Positions 1 to 9,208 are shown, numbered from the stretch's first letter. The stretch is DNA of 64,000 nucleotides from Candidatus Tectomicrobia bacterium (GCA_016192135.1 JACPUR010000017.1:301160-365159); one strand, 5' to 3'. The notes: generated by a model from the letters alone, not told the origin. Translations and numbers: made by a program.

Positions 1-2
1 CC

Positions 3-443
3 CTGCTGCGCCGCGAGCCTCCCTTCGGGGTGGACGCGGAGGGGATGGTGCTGGGGGCGCTCCTCGAGAAGCCGGAGGGTTGCCTCCCGCTGTTCGAGGG
101 CTTCGACCCCCGGTCGCTCCGGCCCGGAAGCTCGATCTGGAGCCGGGGGTTCGAGAGCCAGCTCGCGGCCCTCTCCCTCGCCGCCGGAACCCCGGCCCTC
201 CGCGGGGGGTGCCTCTCCGTTCGGAGGCTGGAGGATGGGAGGCTCCGCCTCCGGGTTTTGGATGGCAAGCTGGACCTGCTCGCCCATGAGGAAGGACTCA
301 AAAGCCAGGCAGCCCGCCTGCGCGCCGTGATTCAGGATGTCCTGAGGGAACCGCCCGCCTCGGAACGGATCGAGTTGGATCTCACGTTCCCGGGCCGCGT
401 CGTCGTCCGGCCCATCGGACAGGATGGAGGAGCGAAAGGATGA
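3..443 (+). CDS. ftsQ: Cell division protein FtsQ, C-terminal part (5' end outside window)
   Basis: The reading frame is open from the first bases, so the start lies outside the window. The visible 146 residues begin LLRREPPFGVDAEGMVLG, which matches the FtsQ/DivIB beta domain pattern (a basic residue-E-P-P stretch followed by a D-x-x-G turn). FtsQ is a bitopic inner-membrane divisome protein that links early and late division proteins. The stop overlaps the ftsA start (ATGA at 440-443), and the following ftsA and ftsZ support the assignment. The POTRA and membrane segments are not in the window. Confidence 0.8.
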   Translation: MLRREPPFGVDAEGMVLGALLEKPEGCLPLFEGFDPRSLRPGSSIWSRGFESQLAALSLAAGTPALRGGCLSVRRLEDGRLRLRVLDGKLDLLAHEEGLKSQAARLRAVIQDVLREPPASERIELDLTFPGRVVVRPIGQDGGAKG

Positions 444-1687
444 GCAAACGGGGCGACGTGCTGGTGGGCCTCGACATCGGCACCTCAAAGATCTGCGTGG
501 TCGTGGCCGAGGTGAACGAGGACGGCTCGCTCGAGATCGTCGGCCTCGGCAAGCATCCGTCCAAGGGCCTCAACCGCGGGTCGGTGGTGAACATCGATCA
601 GACGGTGGAGTCCATCCGCGCCGCGGTGGAGGAGGCGGAGTTCATCAGCGGCACGCCCATCCGCTCCGCCTATGTCGGGGTGGCGGGCGGCCACATCCGC
701 AGCTTCAACACCAACGGGATCGTGGCCATCAAGAGCAAGATCGTCACCAAGGAGGACATCGACCGGGTGGTCGAGCAGGCGCGGGCGGTCACCATGCCGG
801 CCGATCACGAGATCATCCATGTCCTTCCGCAGGAGTACATCGTGGACGAGCAGGAGGGCATCACCGAGCCGATCGGCATGGCCGGGGTGCGCCTCGAGTC
901 CAAGGTCCACATCGTCTCGGGCGCCATCCCGGCCATCCAGAACATCTCGCGGAGCGTGGAACGGGCGGGCCTCTCGGTGGAGAGGCTCGTCCTGCAGCCG
1001 CTGGCCTCATCGCTGGCGGCGCTCACCGAGGACGAGCGGGACCTGGGCGTGGCCGTGGTGGACATCGGCAGCGGCACCTCGGACGTTGCGGTCATCAGCG
1101 GCGGGGCGCTCCGCTACACGGCGATCGTGCCGGTGGCCGGGAACCACGTCACCCGCGACATCGCCATCGGGCTCCGGACGCCCGACTACCAGGCCGAGCG
1201 CATCAAGAAGGAGTACGGCTGCGCCGTGGCCTCGCGGCTCGCCCACGACGAGGAGATCGAGGTGCCGAGCGTGGGAGGCCGGCCGCCCCGGGTGCTCAGC
1301 CGCCAGATGCTGGCGGAGATCATCGAGCCCCGCATGGAAGAGGTATTCACCCTCATCCGCCGGGAGATCCAGAAGAGCGGGATGGAGGATCTCCTCCCGG
1401 CCGGCGCCGTCCTGACCGGCGGGGCCAGCATGATGGAGGGCATCGAGGATCTGGCGGAGCGCGTGCTGCAGCTTCCGGTTCGGCGGGGCGCGCCGCTGGG
1501 CATCGGCGGCCTCGTGGATATGGTGAACGGCCCCATGTTTTCGACGGGGGTCGGTCTGGCGATCTACGCGATGCGGACGATGGGCCCGCAGGGCCGGCGC
1601 GGCTGGCTTCCCGGCGGAGCCCGGAACGGTTCCATTCGAACGGCGAAGGACAGGATCCGCCACGTGCTGGCGAGCATTTTCCGCTGA
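440..1687 (+). CDS. ftsA: Cell division protein FtsA
   Basis: FtsA is the actin-like ATPase that tethers FtsZ filaments to the inner membrane. The 415-residue length is normal. Visible motifs are the phosphate-1 loop [12 protein letters not shown] near residue 11, the phosphate-2 motif [13 protein letters not shown] near residue 205, and the adenosine motif [10 protein letters not shown] near residue 325. The last residues (about [11 protein letters not shown]) form the amphipathic membrane-targeting helix typical of FtsA. The ATG overlaps the ftsQ stop, and ftsZ follows after 52 bp. Confidence 0.97.
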   Translation: MSKRGDVLVGLDIGTSKICVVVAEVNEDGSLEIVGLGKHPSKGLNRGSVVNIDQTVESIRAAVEEAEFISGTPIRSAYVGVAGGHIRSFNTNGIVAIKSKIVTKEDIDRVVEQARAVTMPADHEIIHVLPQEYIVDEQEGITEPIGMAGVRLESKVHIVSGAIPAIQNISRSVERAGLSVERLVLQPLASSLAALTEDERDLGVAVVDIGSGTSDVAVISGGALRYTAIVPVAGNHVTRDIAIGLRTPDYQAERIKKEYGCAVASRLAHDEEIEVPSVGGRPPRVLSRQMLAEIIEPRMEEVFTLIRREIQKSGMEDLLPAGAVLTGGASMMEGIEDLAERVLQLPVRRGAPLGIGGLVDMVNGPMFSTGVGLAIYAMRTMGPQGRRGWLPGGARNGSIRTAKDRIRHVLASIFR

Positions 1688-1739
1688 GATTCGGGGTGCC
1701 GAGGGGGCGCTTCCCGGAATCGGGCCAAGGGGGGCAACG

Positions 1740-2885
1740 ATGAGCGACTTGATGTTCAACCTAGCGGAGGAAACCGCCTGCCGGGCGAGGATCGCCGTCA
1801 TCGGCGTCGGCGGCGGGGGCGGCAACGCGGTCAACACCATGATTGCGTCGGGCATGGACGGGGTGCAGTTCATCGCCGCGAACACGGACCACCAAGTGCT
1901 GGAACGGTCCCTCGCTCCGGAGAAGATGCAGCTCGGTCTCGCGCTGACGAACGGCCTGGGGGCGGGCGGGAACCCGGAGGTCGGCCGGAAGGCGGCGCTC
2001 GAGGACGCCGAGCGCATCGCCGGGCTCCTGGATGGGCTGGACATGGTCTTCGTGACCGCGGGAATGGGCGGAGGCACGGGGACGGGCGCCGCGCCGGTCA
2101 TCGCCCGCATCGCCAAGGAGGCGGGCATCCTGACGGTCGGCGTGGTCACCAAGCCCTTCGATTTCGAGGGGCCGCGCCGCCGGACCCAGGCGGAACAGGG
2201 CATCAACGAGCTGCGGGAGTCGGTGAACACCCTCATCACCATCCCCAACCAGCGCCTCCTCGGCATGGTCGAGCGAACGACGCCTATCACCGAGGCCTTC
2301 CAGAAGGCGAACAACGTCCTGCTCCAGGCCTGCAAGGGCATCGCGGACCTCATCACTACGCCCGGTCTCATCAACCTCGATTTCGCCGACGTGCGCACCA
2401 TCATGCGCGACATGGGCGGCATGGCCCTCATGGGGAGCGGGACCGGGACGGGCGAGAACCGCGCCGTCATCGCCGCCCAGAACGCCATCAGCAGCCCTCT
2501 GCTCGAGGAGGGCTCCATCCAGGGCGCCCGGGGCGTGCTCATCAACATCACGGGCGGCAACGATCTATCCCTGTTCGAGGTGAACGAGGCCTGCAGCCTC
2601 GTCCACGGCTCGGCCCACGAGGATGCCAACATCATCTTCGGTTCGGTGATCGATCCCTCGATGGAGAACAAGGTCTGCGTGACGGTCATCGCCACCGGTT
2701 TCGGGCGGGAGGGCCTCCGCGAAGTGCCCCGGACGGAGGTGGAGGCGACCGGCACCGACGGGCGCAAGCTCTCCGTGCCGGCCTACGTCCGCATGCGGAC
2801 CAATAAAAAGGATGCCGCCCTGAGCTATCAGCTGGAGGAAGACGATCTCGACGTCCCAACCTTCCTCCGCAAGCAGGCCGATTGA
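1740..2885 (+). CDS. ftsZ: Cell division protein FtsZ
   Basis: FtsZ is the tubulin-like GTPase that forms the division ring. The 381-residue protein has the glycine-rich start [11 protein letters not shown], the tubulin signature [10 protein letters not shown] near residue 107, and the synergy-loop region in the C-terminal half. It ends in the conserved peptide [13 protein letters not shown], which binds FtsA and other partners. The variable linker before that tail is very short (about 20 residues). The ATG is preceded by an AAGGGGGG Shine-Dalgarno-like run. A GC-rich hairpin follows the stop. Confidence 0.98.
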   Translation: MSDLMFNLAEETACRARIAVIGVGGGGGNAVNTMIASGMDGVQFIAANTDHQVLERSLAPEKMQLGLALTNGLGAGGNPEVGRKAALEDAERIAGLLDGLDMVFVTAGMGGGTGTGAAPVIARIAKEAGILTVGVVTKPFDFEGPRRRTQAEQGINELRESVNTLITIPNQRLLGMVERTTPITEAFQKANNVLLQACKGIADLITTPGLINLDFADVRTIMRDMGGMALMGSGTGTGENRAVIAAQNAISSPLLEEGSIQGARGVLINITGGNDLSLFEVNEACSLVHGSAHEDANIIFGSVIDPSMENKVCVTVIATGFGREGLREVPRTEVEATGTDGRKLSVPAYVRMRTNKKDAALSYQLEEDDLDVPTFLRKQAD

Positions 2886-2892
2886 CCCCCAC

Positions 2893-2929
2893 TGCGCCGC
2901 GCCGGGCGGCTTTTCCCCGGCGCGGCGCA
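2893..2929 (+). terminator. GC-rich hairpin after ftsZ
   Basis: A perfect 14-bp inverted repeat (2893-2906 with 2916-2929) with a 9-base loop lies 8 bp after the ftsZ stop. There is no T-run behind it, so intrinsic termination is uncertain. It may act as an RNA 3'-end stabiliser or an attenuating hairpin before the pgeF promoter. Confidence 0.4.
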
Positions 2930-3000
2930 TCCCCCGAAGCGGCCAGGGGGGGCCGGCGGGCCCCCCCTGGCCCCCACCCCTCCGCGCCAAGCCCCGTTTC

Positions 3001-3030
3001 TTGAGCCGGATTGCTCACTCTCACTATAAT
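3001..3030 (+). promoter_or_regulatory. Predicted sigma-70 promoter for pgeF-yggS
   Basis: The -35 element is TTGAGC at 3001-3006 and the -10 is a perfect TATAAT at 3025-3030, with an 18-bp spacer. The predicted start of transcription is about 45 bp before the pgeF ATG. This would separate the downstream genes from ftsZ transcription. Confidence 0.6.
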
Positions 3031-3081
3031 GGCGGGTTACGCCGATTCGCCGCGGGGGCCTGAAAAGCCTGGAGCTCGCCG

Positions 3082-3876
3082 ATGCGCCATCTGGAAAGCC
3101 ATGAGTCGGGCGGGGTGGAGGTGTTCCGCTCGCCCCTCCTGGACGCGCTGCCCTTCATCCGCCACGGTTTCAGCACGAGGCGAGGAGGGGTGAGCGAGGG
3201 GGAATTCCGCTCCCTCAACCTGGGCCAGGCCAAGGGGGAGGATTCCGAGCGGGTCCGGGAGAATCGCCGGCGCTTCTTTCAGGTGGCGGAAATGGAGCCG
3301 TCCCGGGTGGCCGAGGTCCGCCAGGTCCACGGGACCGCGGTCGTCGCCGCGGACGAGATTCCCGAAGGAGCACGGGTGGAGGCGGACGGAGTGCTGACGG
3401 CCGAGCCGGGCGTGGCGGTGGCCGTCCAGACGGCGGATTGCCTCCCGGTCCTGCTCGCGGACGCCCGCCGCCGGGCGGTGGCGGCGGTCCACGCCGGGAG
3501 GAAGGGAATCGGGGCCGGCGTCCTGGCGGAGGCGGTTCGCCGGATGGGAGAGCGATTCGGGAGCCGCCCGGAAGACCTCGTGGCGGGGCTCGGGCCGGCC
3601 ATCTCGGGGGCCTGCTATGAGGTAGGCGAGGAATGCCTGCCCCCCTTCCGGGAACGCTACCCGGACTGGCGGGACTTCTCCATCCCCCTGGGGCGGGGAA
3701 AGTGGCTCCTGGACCTCCCGGAGGCCGCGCGGCGCCAGTTGGCCGCCGCCGGGATTCCCGGGGAGCGGATCGGCCCCCCCGGGCCCTGCACGTTCTCCGA
3801 GTCGGCCCGCTTCTTCTCCTACCGGCGCGACGGCGCCCCGACGGGCCGGCTGTGGGCGATCATCGTGGTGTTTTGA
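3082..3876 (+). CDS. pgeF: Peptidoglycan editing factor PgeF / multicopper polyphenol oxidase-like (YlmD family)
   Basis: This is a 264-residue protein of the YfiH/YlmD/LACC1 family. Members act on purine nucleosides (adenosine deaminase and phosphorolysis activities have been described), and the E. coli member is linked to quality control of the peptidoglycan stem peptide. It begins with the conserved HGFSTRRGGVSEG stretch (about residues 28-40). The metal-site region with ADCLPVLLAD and the VHAGRKG histidine follows at about 115-140. Position directly behind ftsZ and before yggS matches the ylmD-ylmE order near ftsZ in Gram-positive genomes. Confidence 0.9.
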   Translation: MRHLESHESGGVEVFRSPLLDALPFIRHGFSTRRGGVSEGEFRSLNLGQAKGEDSERVRENRRRFFQVAEMEPSRVAEVRQVHGTAVVAADEIPEGARVEADGVLTAEPGVAVAVQTADCLPVLLADARRRAVAAVHAGRKGIGAGVLAEAVRRMGERFGSRPEDLVAGLGPAISGACYEVGEECLPPFRERYPDWRDFSIPLGRGKWLLDLPEAARRQLAAAGIPGERIGPPGPCTFSESARFFSYRRDGAPTGRLWAIIVVF

Positions 3877-3902
3877 GGTCTTTTTTCCATGAGAAGCGGC
3901 GC

Positions 3903-4607
3903 ATGACCTCCCTCAATGAGCGCTTGGAAAGCGTCCGGGCGCGCATCGCCGCCGCGGCGCGCCGGGCGGGCCGCCGGCCGGAAGAGGTCCGCCTGGTGGC
4001 CGTCTCCAAGACCCGGCCGCCGGAGCGGGTGGCGGAGGCGATCCATGCCGGGGTGGAGATTATCGGCGAGAACCGGGTCCAGGAGGCCCGGGACAAGCGC
4101 CTCGCCATGGACCCCGCTCTCGCCGGACGGGCCCAGTGGCACCTGATCGGGAGCCTTCAGCGCAACAAGGCCCGGCAGGTCATTGGCCTATTCGACATGG
4201 TCGAGACGGTGGATTCCCTCCCGCTGGCCGAGGAGCTGGCGCGGCGGGCGGAGGCGTCGGGGGCGGCGCCCCTGCGGGTGCTCCTCCAGGTCAATACGGG
4301 GGAGGAGTCCCAGAAGGGGGGGGCGGCCCCCGCGGCCCTGCCGGGGCTGTTGGAAGGGGCCTCCCGGCTGGAGGCCCTCCGGGTGGAGGGCCTCATGTGC
4401 ATTCCCCCCCTGGGCCGGGCGCCCGAGGAAAGCCGCCCCCATTTCAGGCTCCTGCGAAAGCTCCGGGACGAGGCCCAGGGGAGGGGTTTCGCCTCCCTGC
4501 GGGAGCTTTCCATGGGCATGTCCGGGGATTTCGAGCTCGCCATCGAGGAGGGGGCCACCTTCGTGAGGATCGGGACGGCCATCTTCGGCCCCCGGCCTCC
4601 CCGGTAA
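3903..4607 (+). CDS. yggS: Pyridoxal phosphate homeostasis protein (YggS/PROSC family)
   Basis: This is a PLP-binding alanine-racemase-fold protein that buffers free pyridoxal 5'-phosphate. The ATG at 3903 gives 234 residues, typical of the family, and starts 26 bp after pgeF. Upstream extension has no family similarity. The PLP lysine lies in VAVSKTRPPE (about residues 34-43). The family motifs IGENRVQEA and WHLIGSLQRNKAR, and the late phosphate-binding region LSMGMSGDFELAIEEGAT, are all present. Location next to proC and pgeF is the standard context. Confidence 0.95.
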   Translation: MTSLNERLESVRARIAAAARRAGRRPEEVRLVAVSKTRPPERVAEAIHAGVEIIGENRVQEARDKRLAMDPALAGRAQWHLIGSLQRNKARQVIGLFDMVETVDSLPLAEELARRAEASGAAPLRVLLQVNTGEESQKGGAAPAALPGLLEGASRLEALRVEGLMCIPPLGRAPEESRPHFRLLRKLRDEAQGRGFASLRELSMGMSGDFELAIEEGATFVRIGTAIFGPRPPR

Positions 4608-4694
4608 GCCCTCCTCTGGCAAGTTGACCGCCGCGGCCCGGTGGGTTGAAATGCGCCCCAGTCGATCCCTCATCCGGCACAAGGAGAACGAATC

Positions 4695-5519
4695 GTGGCG
4701 TCCGGCCGGCTTGCCGTCATCGGCGGCGGGAACATGGGGGAGGCCCTCGCCAAGGGCATGATGAGCGCCCGCTACGCGGGGGCGGATTCCCTGATCATCG
4801 CCGAGCCCGTCGAGGCGCGGGCCCGCTACCTCCGGGAAACGCACGGTTTGCAGGTGGTTTCCGGGGCGGCGGAGGCGGCGGGCCAGGCCGAGAAGGTGGT
4901 CTTCGCCGTCAAGCCGCAGGCGCTGGGGGCGGTGCTGTCTTCCCTGAAGGGGGTTATCGGACCGAGGCATCTCCTCATCTCGATCGTGGCGGGAGCCCCC
5001 ACCCGGCGCTTCGTGGAGGCGTTCGGGGAAGGCACCCGGATCGTCCGCGTCATGCCCAACACCCCCGCCCTCATCGGGCAGGGCGCCGCGGGCCTCGCCG
5101 CCGGCGGAGGGGCGAAAGCCGGGGACTTGGCCGAGGCCCGGAGAATGCTTGAGTCGGTGGGGAAGGCGGTCGAGGTTCCCGAAGGCCTGATGGACGCCGT
5201 GACCGGCCTCTCGGGAAGCGGCCCGGCGTATGTCTTCGTCTTCATCGAGGCCCTGGCGGACGGGGGGGTGCGGGCCGGCTTGCCCCGGGATCAGGCCCTC
5301 CTCCTGGCGGCCCAGACGGTGCTGGGCGCGGCCAGGATGCTCCTCGATACGGGGGAGCATCCGGGGCGCCTCAAGGACATGGTGGCCTCCCCCGGGGGGA
5401 CGACCATCGCCGGGCTGCACGCCCTGGAGAGCGGCGGCTTCCGCAACGCGGTGATGGACGCCGTGCTCGCAGCGACGCGGCGGAGCGCCGAGCTGGGCAG
5501 GGGCGAGAGCGCCGTCTGA
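4695..5519 (+). CDS. proC: Pyrroline-5-carboxylate reductase
   Basis: ProC reduces pyrroline-5-carboxylate to proline with NAD(P)H in the cytosol. The GTG start at 4695 is preceded by AAGGAG at good spacing. The 274-residue protein has the Rossmann start LAVIGGGNMGEALAKG, the conserved RVMPNTPALIGQG (about residues 116-128), and the C-terminal signature near SPGGTTIAGLHALE. It is followed after 20 bp by yggT. Confidence 0.96.
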   Translation: MASGRLAVIGGGNMGEALAKGMMSARYAGADSLIIAEPVEARARYLRETHGLQVVSGAAEAAGQAEKVVFAVKPQALGAVLSSLKGVIGPRHLLISIVAGAPTRRFVEAFGEGTRIVRVMPNTPALIGQGAAGLAAGGGAKAGDLAEARRMLESVGKAVEVPEGLMDAVTGLSGSGPAYVFVFIEALADGGVRAGLPRDQALLLAAQTVLGAARMLLDTGEHPGRLKDMVASPGGTTIAGLHALESGGFRNAVMDAVLAATRRSAELGRGESAV

Positions 5520-5539
5520 GCGGGCGAGAAGGAGAGCGA

Positions 5540-5836
5540 ATGTTCCTGTTCGGGAACCTCATCCACGCCGTGGCGGTGCTGCTGAGCTACGTTCTCACGA
5601 TCTACATCTGGGTCATTATCATTCGCGCGTTGATTTCGTGGGTGAATCCGGATCCTTACAACCCCATCGTGCAGATCCTTCACCGCGTCACAGAGCCGGT
5701 GCTCGCGCCGGTGCGCAGGCGTTTGCCGGACTTCGGGGGCCTCGACATCAGTCCCATCGTGGTCCTGCTCATTATCTTTTTCCTTCAGAGTTTCCTGGTG
5801 GCGAGCCTCATGGACCTGGCTCGTCTACTTCGATGA
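5540..5836 (+). CDS. YggT family membrane protein
   Basis: This is a 98-residue protein with two hydrophobic segments (about residues 8-30 and 72-93). Between them sits the family signature ALISWVNPDPYNPIVQILHRVTEPVL. YggT/YlmG proteins are small integral membrane proteins of poorly known role, possibly in osmotic tolerance or division-site and nucleoid distribution. The ATG has AAGGAGAG upstream. The stop overlaps the start of the DivIVA-domain gene, as in the ylmG-divIVA order of other bacteria. Confidence 0.9.
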   Translation: MFLFGNLIHAVAVLLSYVLTIYIWVIIIRALISWVNPDPYNPIVQILHRVTEPVLAPVRRRLPDFGGLDISPIVVLLIIFFLQSFLVASLMDLARLLR

Positions 5837-6402
5837 CGGCGGGAGAGGCGATGAGAATGACCGGCGAGGACATCCGGAGGCAGGAGTTCCCCATTCGGCT
5901 GCGGGGCTACAACCGGCTCGACGTGGACGCCTTTCTGCACGCGGCCGCCGACGCCGTGGACGAGCTGATGCGGCGGAACGAGGAGCTCGATGGGCGGTGC
6001 GCGGAGCTGACGGCGCAGGTGCAGGCCCTCAAGGAGCGCGAAGAAACCCTCCAGCGGGCCCTGGTGGCGGTAAACGACCTCCGGGAGGAGGCGGGCCGCC
6101 GCGCCCAGGAGATCCGCCAACAGGCGGAGCGCGAGGCCGAGCGGATGGCGGAGGAAGCGGAGGAGGCCGCGCGGAGGGTGCGCGAGGACGCGGAGTCGGA
6201 GGTCGTCCGCATGCGGGAGGAGGCCGAGGCCCTGCTCCACCGGCAGGGGAAGATGGTCCGGTCGATGCTGGACACCATCCGGGCCCAGCTTCGCCTGGCC
6301 GAGCAGGAGGACGAGCGCCTCGGCCACGATCTGGCGCGGCTCGAGGGCCGGGAGGGGGGTAAGGTCATCTCCATCTCCAAGGCGGAGGGAGATCGCCCGT
6401 GA
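5833..6402 (+). CDS. DivIVA domain-containing protein
   Basis: This 189-residue protein carries the DivIVA N-terminal membrane-binding motif IRRQEFPIRLRGYNRLDVDAFL cut by one turn (about residues 14-35). A long Glu/Arg-rich coiled coil follows (about 40-165). DivIVA proteins sense negative curvature at poles and septa and recruit partners. I chose the ATG at 5833 because it overlaps the yggT stop; ATGs at 5851 and 5857 are alternatives. Most Gram-negatives lack a ftsZ-linked DivIVA, so this placement is informative about lineage. Confidence 0.85.
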   Translation: MTAGEAMRMTGEDIRRQEFPIRLRGYNRLDVDAFLHAAADAVDELMRRNEELDGRCAELTAQVQALKEREETLQRALVAVNDLREEAGRRAQEIRQQAEREAERMAEEAEEAARRVREDAESEVVRMREEAEALLHRQGKMVRSMLDTIRAQLRLAEQEDERLGHDLARLEGREGGKVISISKAEGDRP

Positions 6403-6725
6403 TTCCGGTCCGCCGCGAGGCGGACGGGTCGAGTTTCGAGGTGCAGGTTCAGCCGCGCTCGTCGCGGGCCGCCATCGAGGGTGAGAGGGAAGGCGCCCTG
6501 CGGCTCCGTCTCACGGCCCCGCCCGTCGAGGGGGCCGCCAACCGGCAATGCATCGAGCTCCTGTCCGAGGCGCTGGGCGTCCCCAAGAGCGCGGTCGTCA
6601 TCGTCTCCGGCGCCACGGCCAGGCGAAAGCGCGTCCGGGTGCGGGGCCTGGAGCCGGAGGCCGCCGAGGCGAAGCTGAGGGCGCTTTGCCGGGGCGGCGC
6701 GGAAGGCGAGGGAGAAGGAAGGTGA
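6399..6725 (+). CDS. DUF167 (YggU family) protein
   Basis: This 108-residue protein contains the family core [14 protein letters not shown] (about 12-25) and [14 protein letters not shown] (about 32-45), followed by the [12 protein letters not shown] strand. DUF167 proteins are small alpha/beta proteins of unknown biochemical role, often next to yggT and proC as here. The GTG start overlaps the previous stop, and its own stop overlaps the mtnA start, indicating translational coupling. Confidence 0.88.
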   Translation: MIPVRREADGSSFEVQVQPRSSRAAIEGEREGALRLRLTAPPVEGAANRQCIELLSEALGVPKSAVVIVSGATARRKRVRVRGLEPEAAEAKLRALCRGGAEGEGEGR

Positions 6726-7774
6726 GCGAGTTCGGGAACTTTCGAACCCTGGAATACGTGGACGGTGCGCTCCGGCTGATCGATCAGCGCCGCCTGCCTA
6801 CCGAGGAAGTGTACGTGGACTGCCGGACGGAGGAGGAGGTGGCCGAGGCCATCCGCTCCATGGTGGTGCGGGGAGCGCCGGCCATCGGCGTCGCGGCGGC
6901 CTACGGGATGGCCATCGCCGCGCGGCGGGCGGCGGGGGGATCACCGGCGGAGCAGCGGGAGGCGCTGGAGCGGGCGGCGGTCCTTCTGGAATCCACCCGG
7001 CCCACGGCGGTCAACCTGTTCTGGGCGATCGAGCGCATGCGGGCGGCCGCTCGCGAGAGCCGCTCCTCCGGCGAGAAGCTGGCCCGGGAGCTCCTCGATC
7101 TGGCGGAGGAGATGCGCCGCGAGGACCATGCCGTCTGCCGCCGGATCGGTGACATCGGGGCGGATTTGCTGCCGGGCGGCGTGGCCCTCCTCACGCACTG
7201 CAACGCGGGCGCGCTGGCGACGGCGGGGTACGGGACGGCCACGGGGGTGATCCGCAGCGGTTTCCGGGACGGGAAGGTGACGCGGGTATTCGTGGACGAG
7301 ACGCGGCCCTACCTTCAGGGCTCGCGCCTGACCGCCTGGGAGCTCGACCGGGACGGGATTCCCGTCGTGCTCATCACGGACAACATGGCGGCCTACTGCA
7401 TGCGTCTGGGCAAGGTGGGCGCCGTGGTGGTGGGGGCGGACCGGGTGGCGGCGAACGGGGACGTGGCCAACAAGATCGGCACCTACGGGCTGGCCATCCT
7501 GGCCCGGGAGCATGGCGTCCCATTCTACGTCGCGGCTCCCATCAGCACGATCGACCTGAAGACCGCGCGAGGGGAGGATATTCCCATCGAGGAGCGGCCG
7601 GGCCAGGAATTGAGGAGCATCGGCGGCCGGAGCATCGCACCCGAGGGAGTGGAGGTATTCAATCCGGCGTTCGATGTGACGCCCGCCCGGCTGGTGGATG
7701 CCCTGATTACGGAGCGGGGGGTGGTTAGATTCTCCCGCGGGGAGCGCCTGGAGAGGCTCTTCTCTGCTTCGTAA
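6722..7774 (+). CDS. mtnA: S-methyl-5-thioribose-1-phosphate isomerase
   Basis: MtnA converts methylthioribose-1-phosphate to methylthioribulose-1-phosphate in methionine salvage. It is also used in related salvage of 5-deoxyribose. The GTG start at 6722 overlaps the upstream TGA and gives 350 residues, the family length. Motifs include [13 protein letters not shown] (about 49-61), the catalytic cysteine in [13 protein letters not shown] (about 157-169), and the catalytic aspartate in [19 protein letters not shown] (about 238-256). No other salvage genes are in the window. Confidence 0.95.
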   Translation: MSEFGNFRTLEYVDGALRLIDQRRLPTEEVYVDCRTEEEVAEAIRSMVVRGAPAIGVAAAYGMAIAARRAAGGSPAEQREALERAAVLLESTRPTAVNLFWAIERMRAAARESRSSGEKLARELLDLAEEMRREDHAVCRRIGDIGADLLPGGVALLTHCNAGALATAGYGTATGVIRSGFRDGKVTRVFVDETRPYLQGSRLTAWELDRDGIPVVLITDNMAAYCMRLGKVGAVVVGADRVAANGDVANKIGTYGLAILAREHGVPFYVAAPISTIDLKTARGEDIPIEERPGQELRSIGGRSIAPEGVEVFNPAFDVTPARLVDALITERGVVRFSRGERLERLFSAS

Positions 7775-7795
7775 GGTGCCAAAATGCGGAATTGG

Positions 7796-7825
7796 TTGAC
7801 TTTCCGGGCGGCCCGGGGCTATAAA
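7796..7825 (+). promoter_or_regulatory. Promoter of tRNA-Asp
   Basis: The elements are TTGACT (7796-7801) and TATAAA (7820-7825) with an 18-bp spacer, about 40 bp before the mature tRNA. The bases just after the -10 (CCGGGA) form a GC-rich discriminator, which is typical of stable-RNA promoters under stringent control. Confidence 0.7.
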
Positions 7826-7863
7826 CCGGGACGCCCAGCCCGCCAGGCCGGGTATCTCATCGG

Positions 7864-7940
7864 GGGGCTGTAGCGAAGCCGGTTATCGCGCTGGCCTGTC
7901 AAGCCAGAGATCGCGGGTTCGAGTCCCGTCAGCCCCGCCA
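7864..7940 (+). tRNA. tRNA-Asp (anticodon GUC)
   Basis: This is a 77-base cloverleaf with CCA encoded. The acceptor stem GGGGCTG pairs with CAGCCCC, and the discriminator is G. The anticodon loop CTGTCAA gives GUC, reading GAC/GAU. The T arm has GGGTTCGAGTCCC. It has its own promoter and terminator. Confidence 0.97.
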
Positions 7941-7950
7941 GCTTTCCTTC

Positions 7951-7986
7951 AGATGGTTGCGGATATCCGCAACCATCTTTTTTTTT
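7951..7986 (+). terminator. Intrinsic terminator of tRNA-Asp
   Basis: A 28-base perfect inverted repeat (7951-7964 with 7965-7978; the centre must open to make a loop) is followed by an uninterrupted T-run to 7986. It lies 10 bp after the encoded CCA. Confidence 0.88.
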
Positions 7987-8053
7987 GCGTGCGGATCCCT
8001 TCCTCGCTTCTTTTGGGGCCCGGCTCCGGGACATTTCGTGAATAATGGAATCC

Positions 8054-8062
8054 TGGTATACT
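8054..8062 (+). promoter_or_regulatory. Possible extended -10 promoter for the ABC binding-protein gene
   Basis: TGG followed by TATACT forms an extended -10 element, but the -35 region is poor. Transcription from here would give a leader of about 130 bases. That leader contains a 13-base near-perfect direct repeat (GCCGGAATRTGCA at 8113-8125 and 8131-8143). Confidence 0.35.
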
Positions 8063-8201
8063 TCTTGTCTGAGCCCGTATCGAAATGGGGAGGTTTCCTG
8101 CGGATTCCGTGTGCCGGAATATGCAAGGGAGCCGGAATGTGCAGTCGCGGGGGATATTTTTTCCCAAGCCGCCGACATCACGAGAACAAGGGGAGGTTCG
8201 T

Positions 8202-9191
8202 ATGAAACGTGCGGGGAAATTCTGGGCTGGGTTGGCCCTGGCGGGCCTGATGCTCGCCTCGGGATGGAGCGCCGAAGGGGCGCAGAAATTCCGCGTCGGA
8301 ATCCACCGCGCCCTGTTCGGCTCCTTCGAGGTTGTGGCCGACCGGATGGGTTACTGGAAAGCGGAGGGCCTGGATTACAACGTCGCCTACTTTAAGCAGG
8401 GCAAGCTGATGAACCGGGCCATCATCCAGGGAGACCTGGACGTGGGGACGACCGGGTTCGCCCCCTTCGTTACCTCCGTGTCGAAGGGCGCCAAGCTGAC
8501 CGGCATCGCGGTGACGACTGATCTCTGCGCCCAGCAGCGCGTCATGGTCGCGAAGAACTCGCCCATCAAGAGCATCAAGGATCTGAAAGGTAAGACCTTC
8601 GCCACCCTCATCGGCACGAGCGTGGATCAGTCGTTTAGGACCTATGTCCTCCCGCGCCACGGCTTGACCGAGAAGGACCTGAAATGGCTCAACGTCGTCA
8701 CCACCGACCGGGTGGCGGCCCTGGTGTCGGGGAACGCGGACGCGGCCCTCGTCGGGGATCCCCAGGCCGAGATCGCGGCTCAGAAGGGGCTGGTCAGGGA
8801 TATCGAGGATTTGTGCGCTTACGACCGACCGCGGATGATGCACATCGGCAATCCGCAGACGATCAAGGCGAACCCGGATCAGTACGTGAAGTATTTCAGG
8901 GGATGGCTGAAGGCGATGCAGCTGCTGAAGAGCGATCCCGAGAAGTTCGCCAAGGTCTATCACGAGGCCCTGACGGAGGTGGGCGACAAGACGGAGTATT
9001 CGGTCGTCCTGGCCACCCTGAAGCGGCTGACGACGACCCCCGAGTTCAACGACGAGATCCGCAAGAACCTGACCGAGATCGCCGCGATGCAGAAGAAGCT
9101 GGGCTGGATCAAGAACCCTCCGAATTTCTCGAAGGGCGCGGCGATGGATGATTCCATGCTGAAGAAGGCGTCCACCGCCAGCGCCAATTAG
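8202..9191 (+). CDS. ABC transporter substrate-binding protein (NMT1/SsuA/TauA-like)
   Basis: This 329-residue periplasmic binding protein starts at the ATG at 8202, preceded by AAGGGGAGG. A signal peptide of about 26 residues ends near GWSAEGA. The mature protein shows the nitrate/sulfonate/taurine-binding pattern: a short first strand, ADRMGYWKAEGLD, NRAIIQGDLDVGTTGFAPF, and an IKSIKDLKGKTFA strand. The ligand is not identifiable; aliphatic sulfonates, nitrate-like anions or pyrimidine precursors are all used by this family. The matching permease and ATPase are on the opposite strand just downstream. A strong terminator follows. Confidence 0.88.
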   Translation: MKRAGKFWAGLALAGLMLASGWSAEGAQKFRVGIHRALFGSFEVVADRMGYWKAEGLDYNVAYFKQGKLMNRAIIQGDLDVGTTGFAPFVTSVSKGAKLTGIAVTTDLCAQQRVMVAKNSPIKSIKDLKGKTFATLIGTSVDQSFRTYVLPRHGLTEKDLKWLNVVTTDRVAALVSGNADAALVGDPQAEIAAQKGLVRDIEDLCAYDRPRMMHIGNPQTIKANPDQYVKYFRGWLKAMQLLKSDPEKFAKVYHEALTEVGDKTEYSVVLATLKRLTTTPEFNDEIRKNLTEIAAMQKKLGWIKNPPNFSKGAAMDDSMLKKASTASAN

Positions 9192-9208
9192 TTCTCAAGC
9201 GGGCTGCG

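Noticed and set aside
1007-2767. A 586-codon open frame opposite ftsA-ftsZ
   Set aside because: Antisense shadow across two essential genes; no family resemblance.
8063-8201. TPP riboswitch in the leader of the NMT1-like binding protein
   Set aside because: The CUGAGA and related THI-box landmarks are absent.
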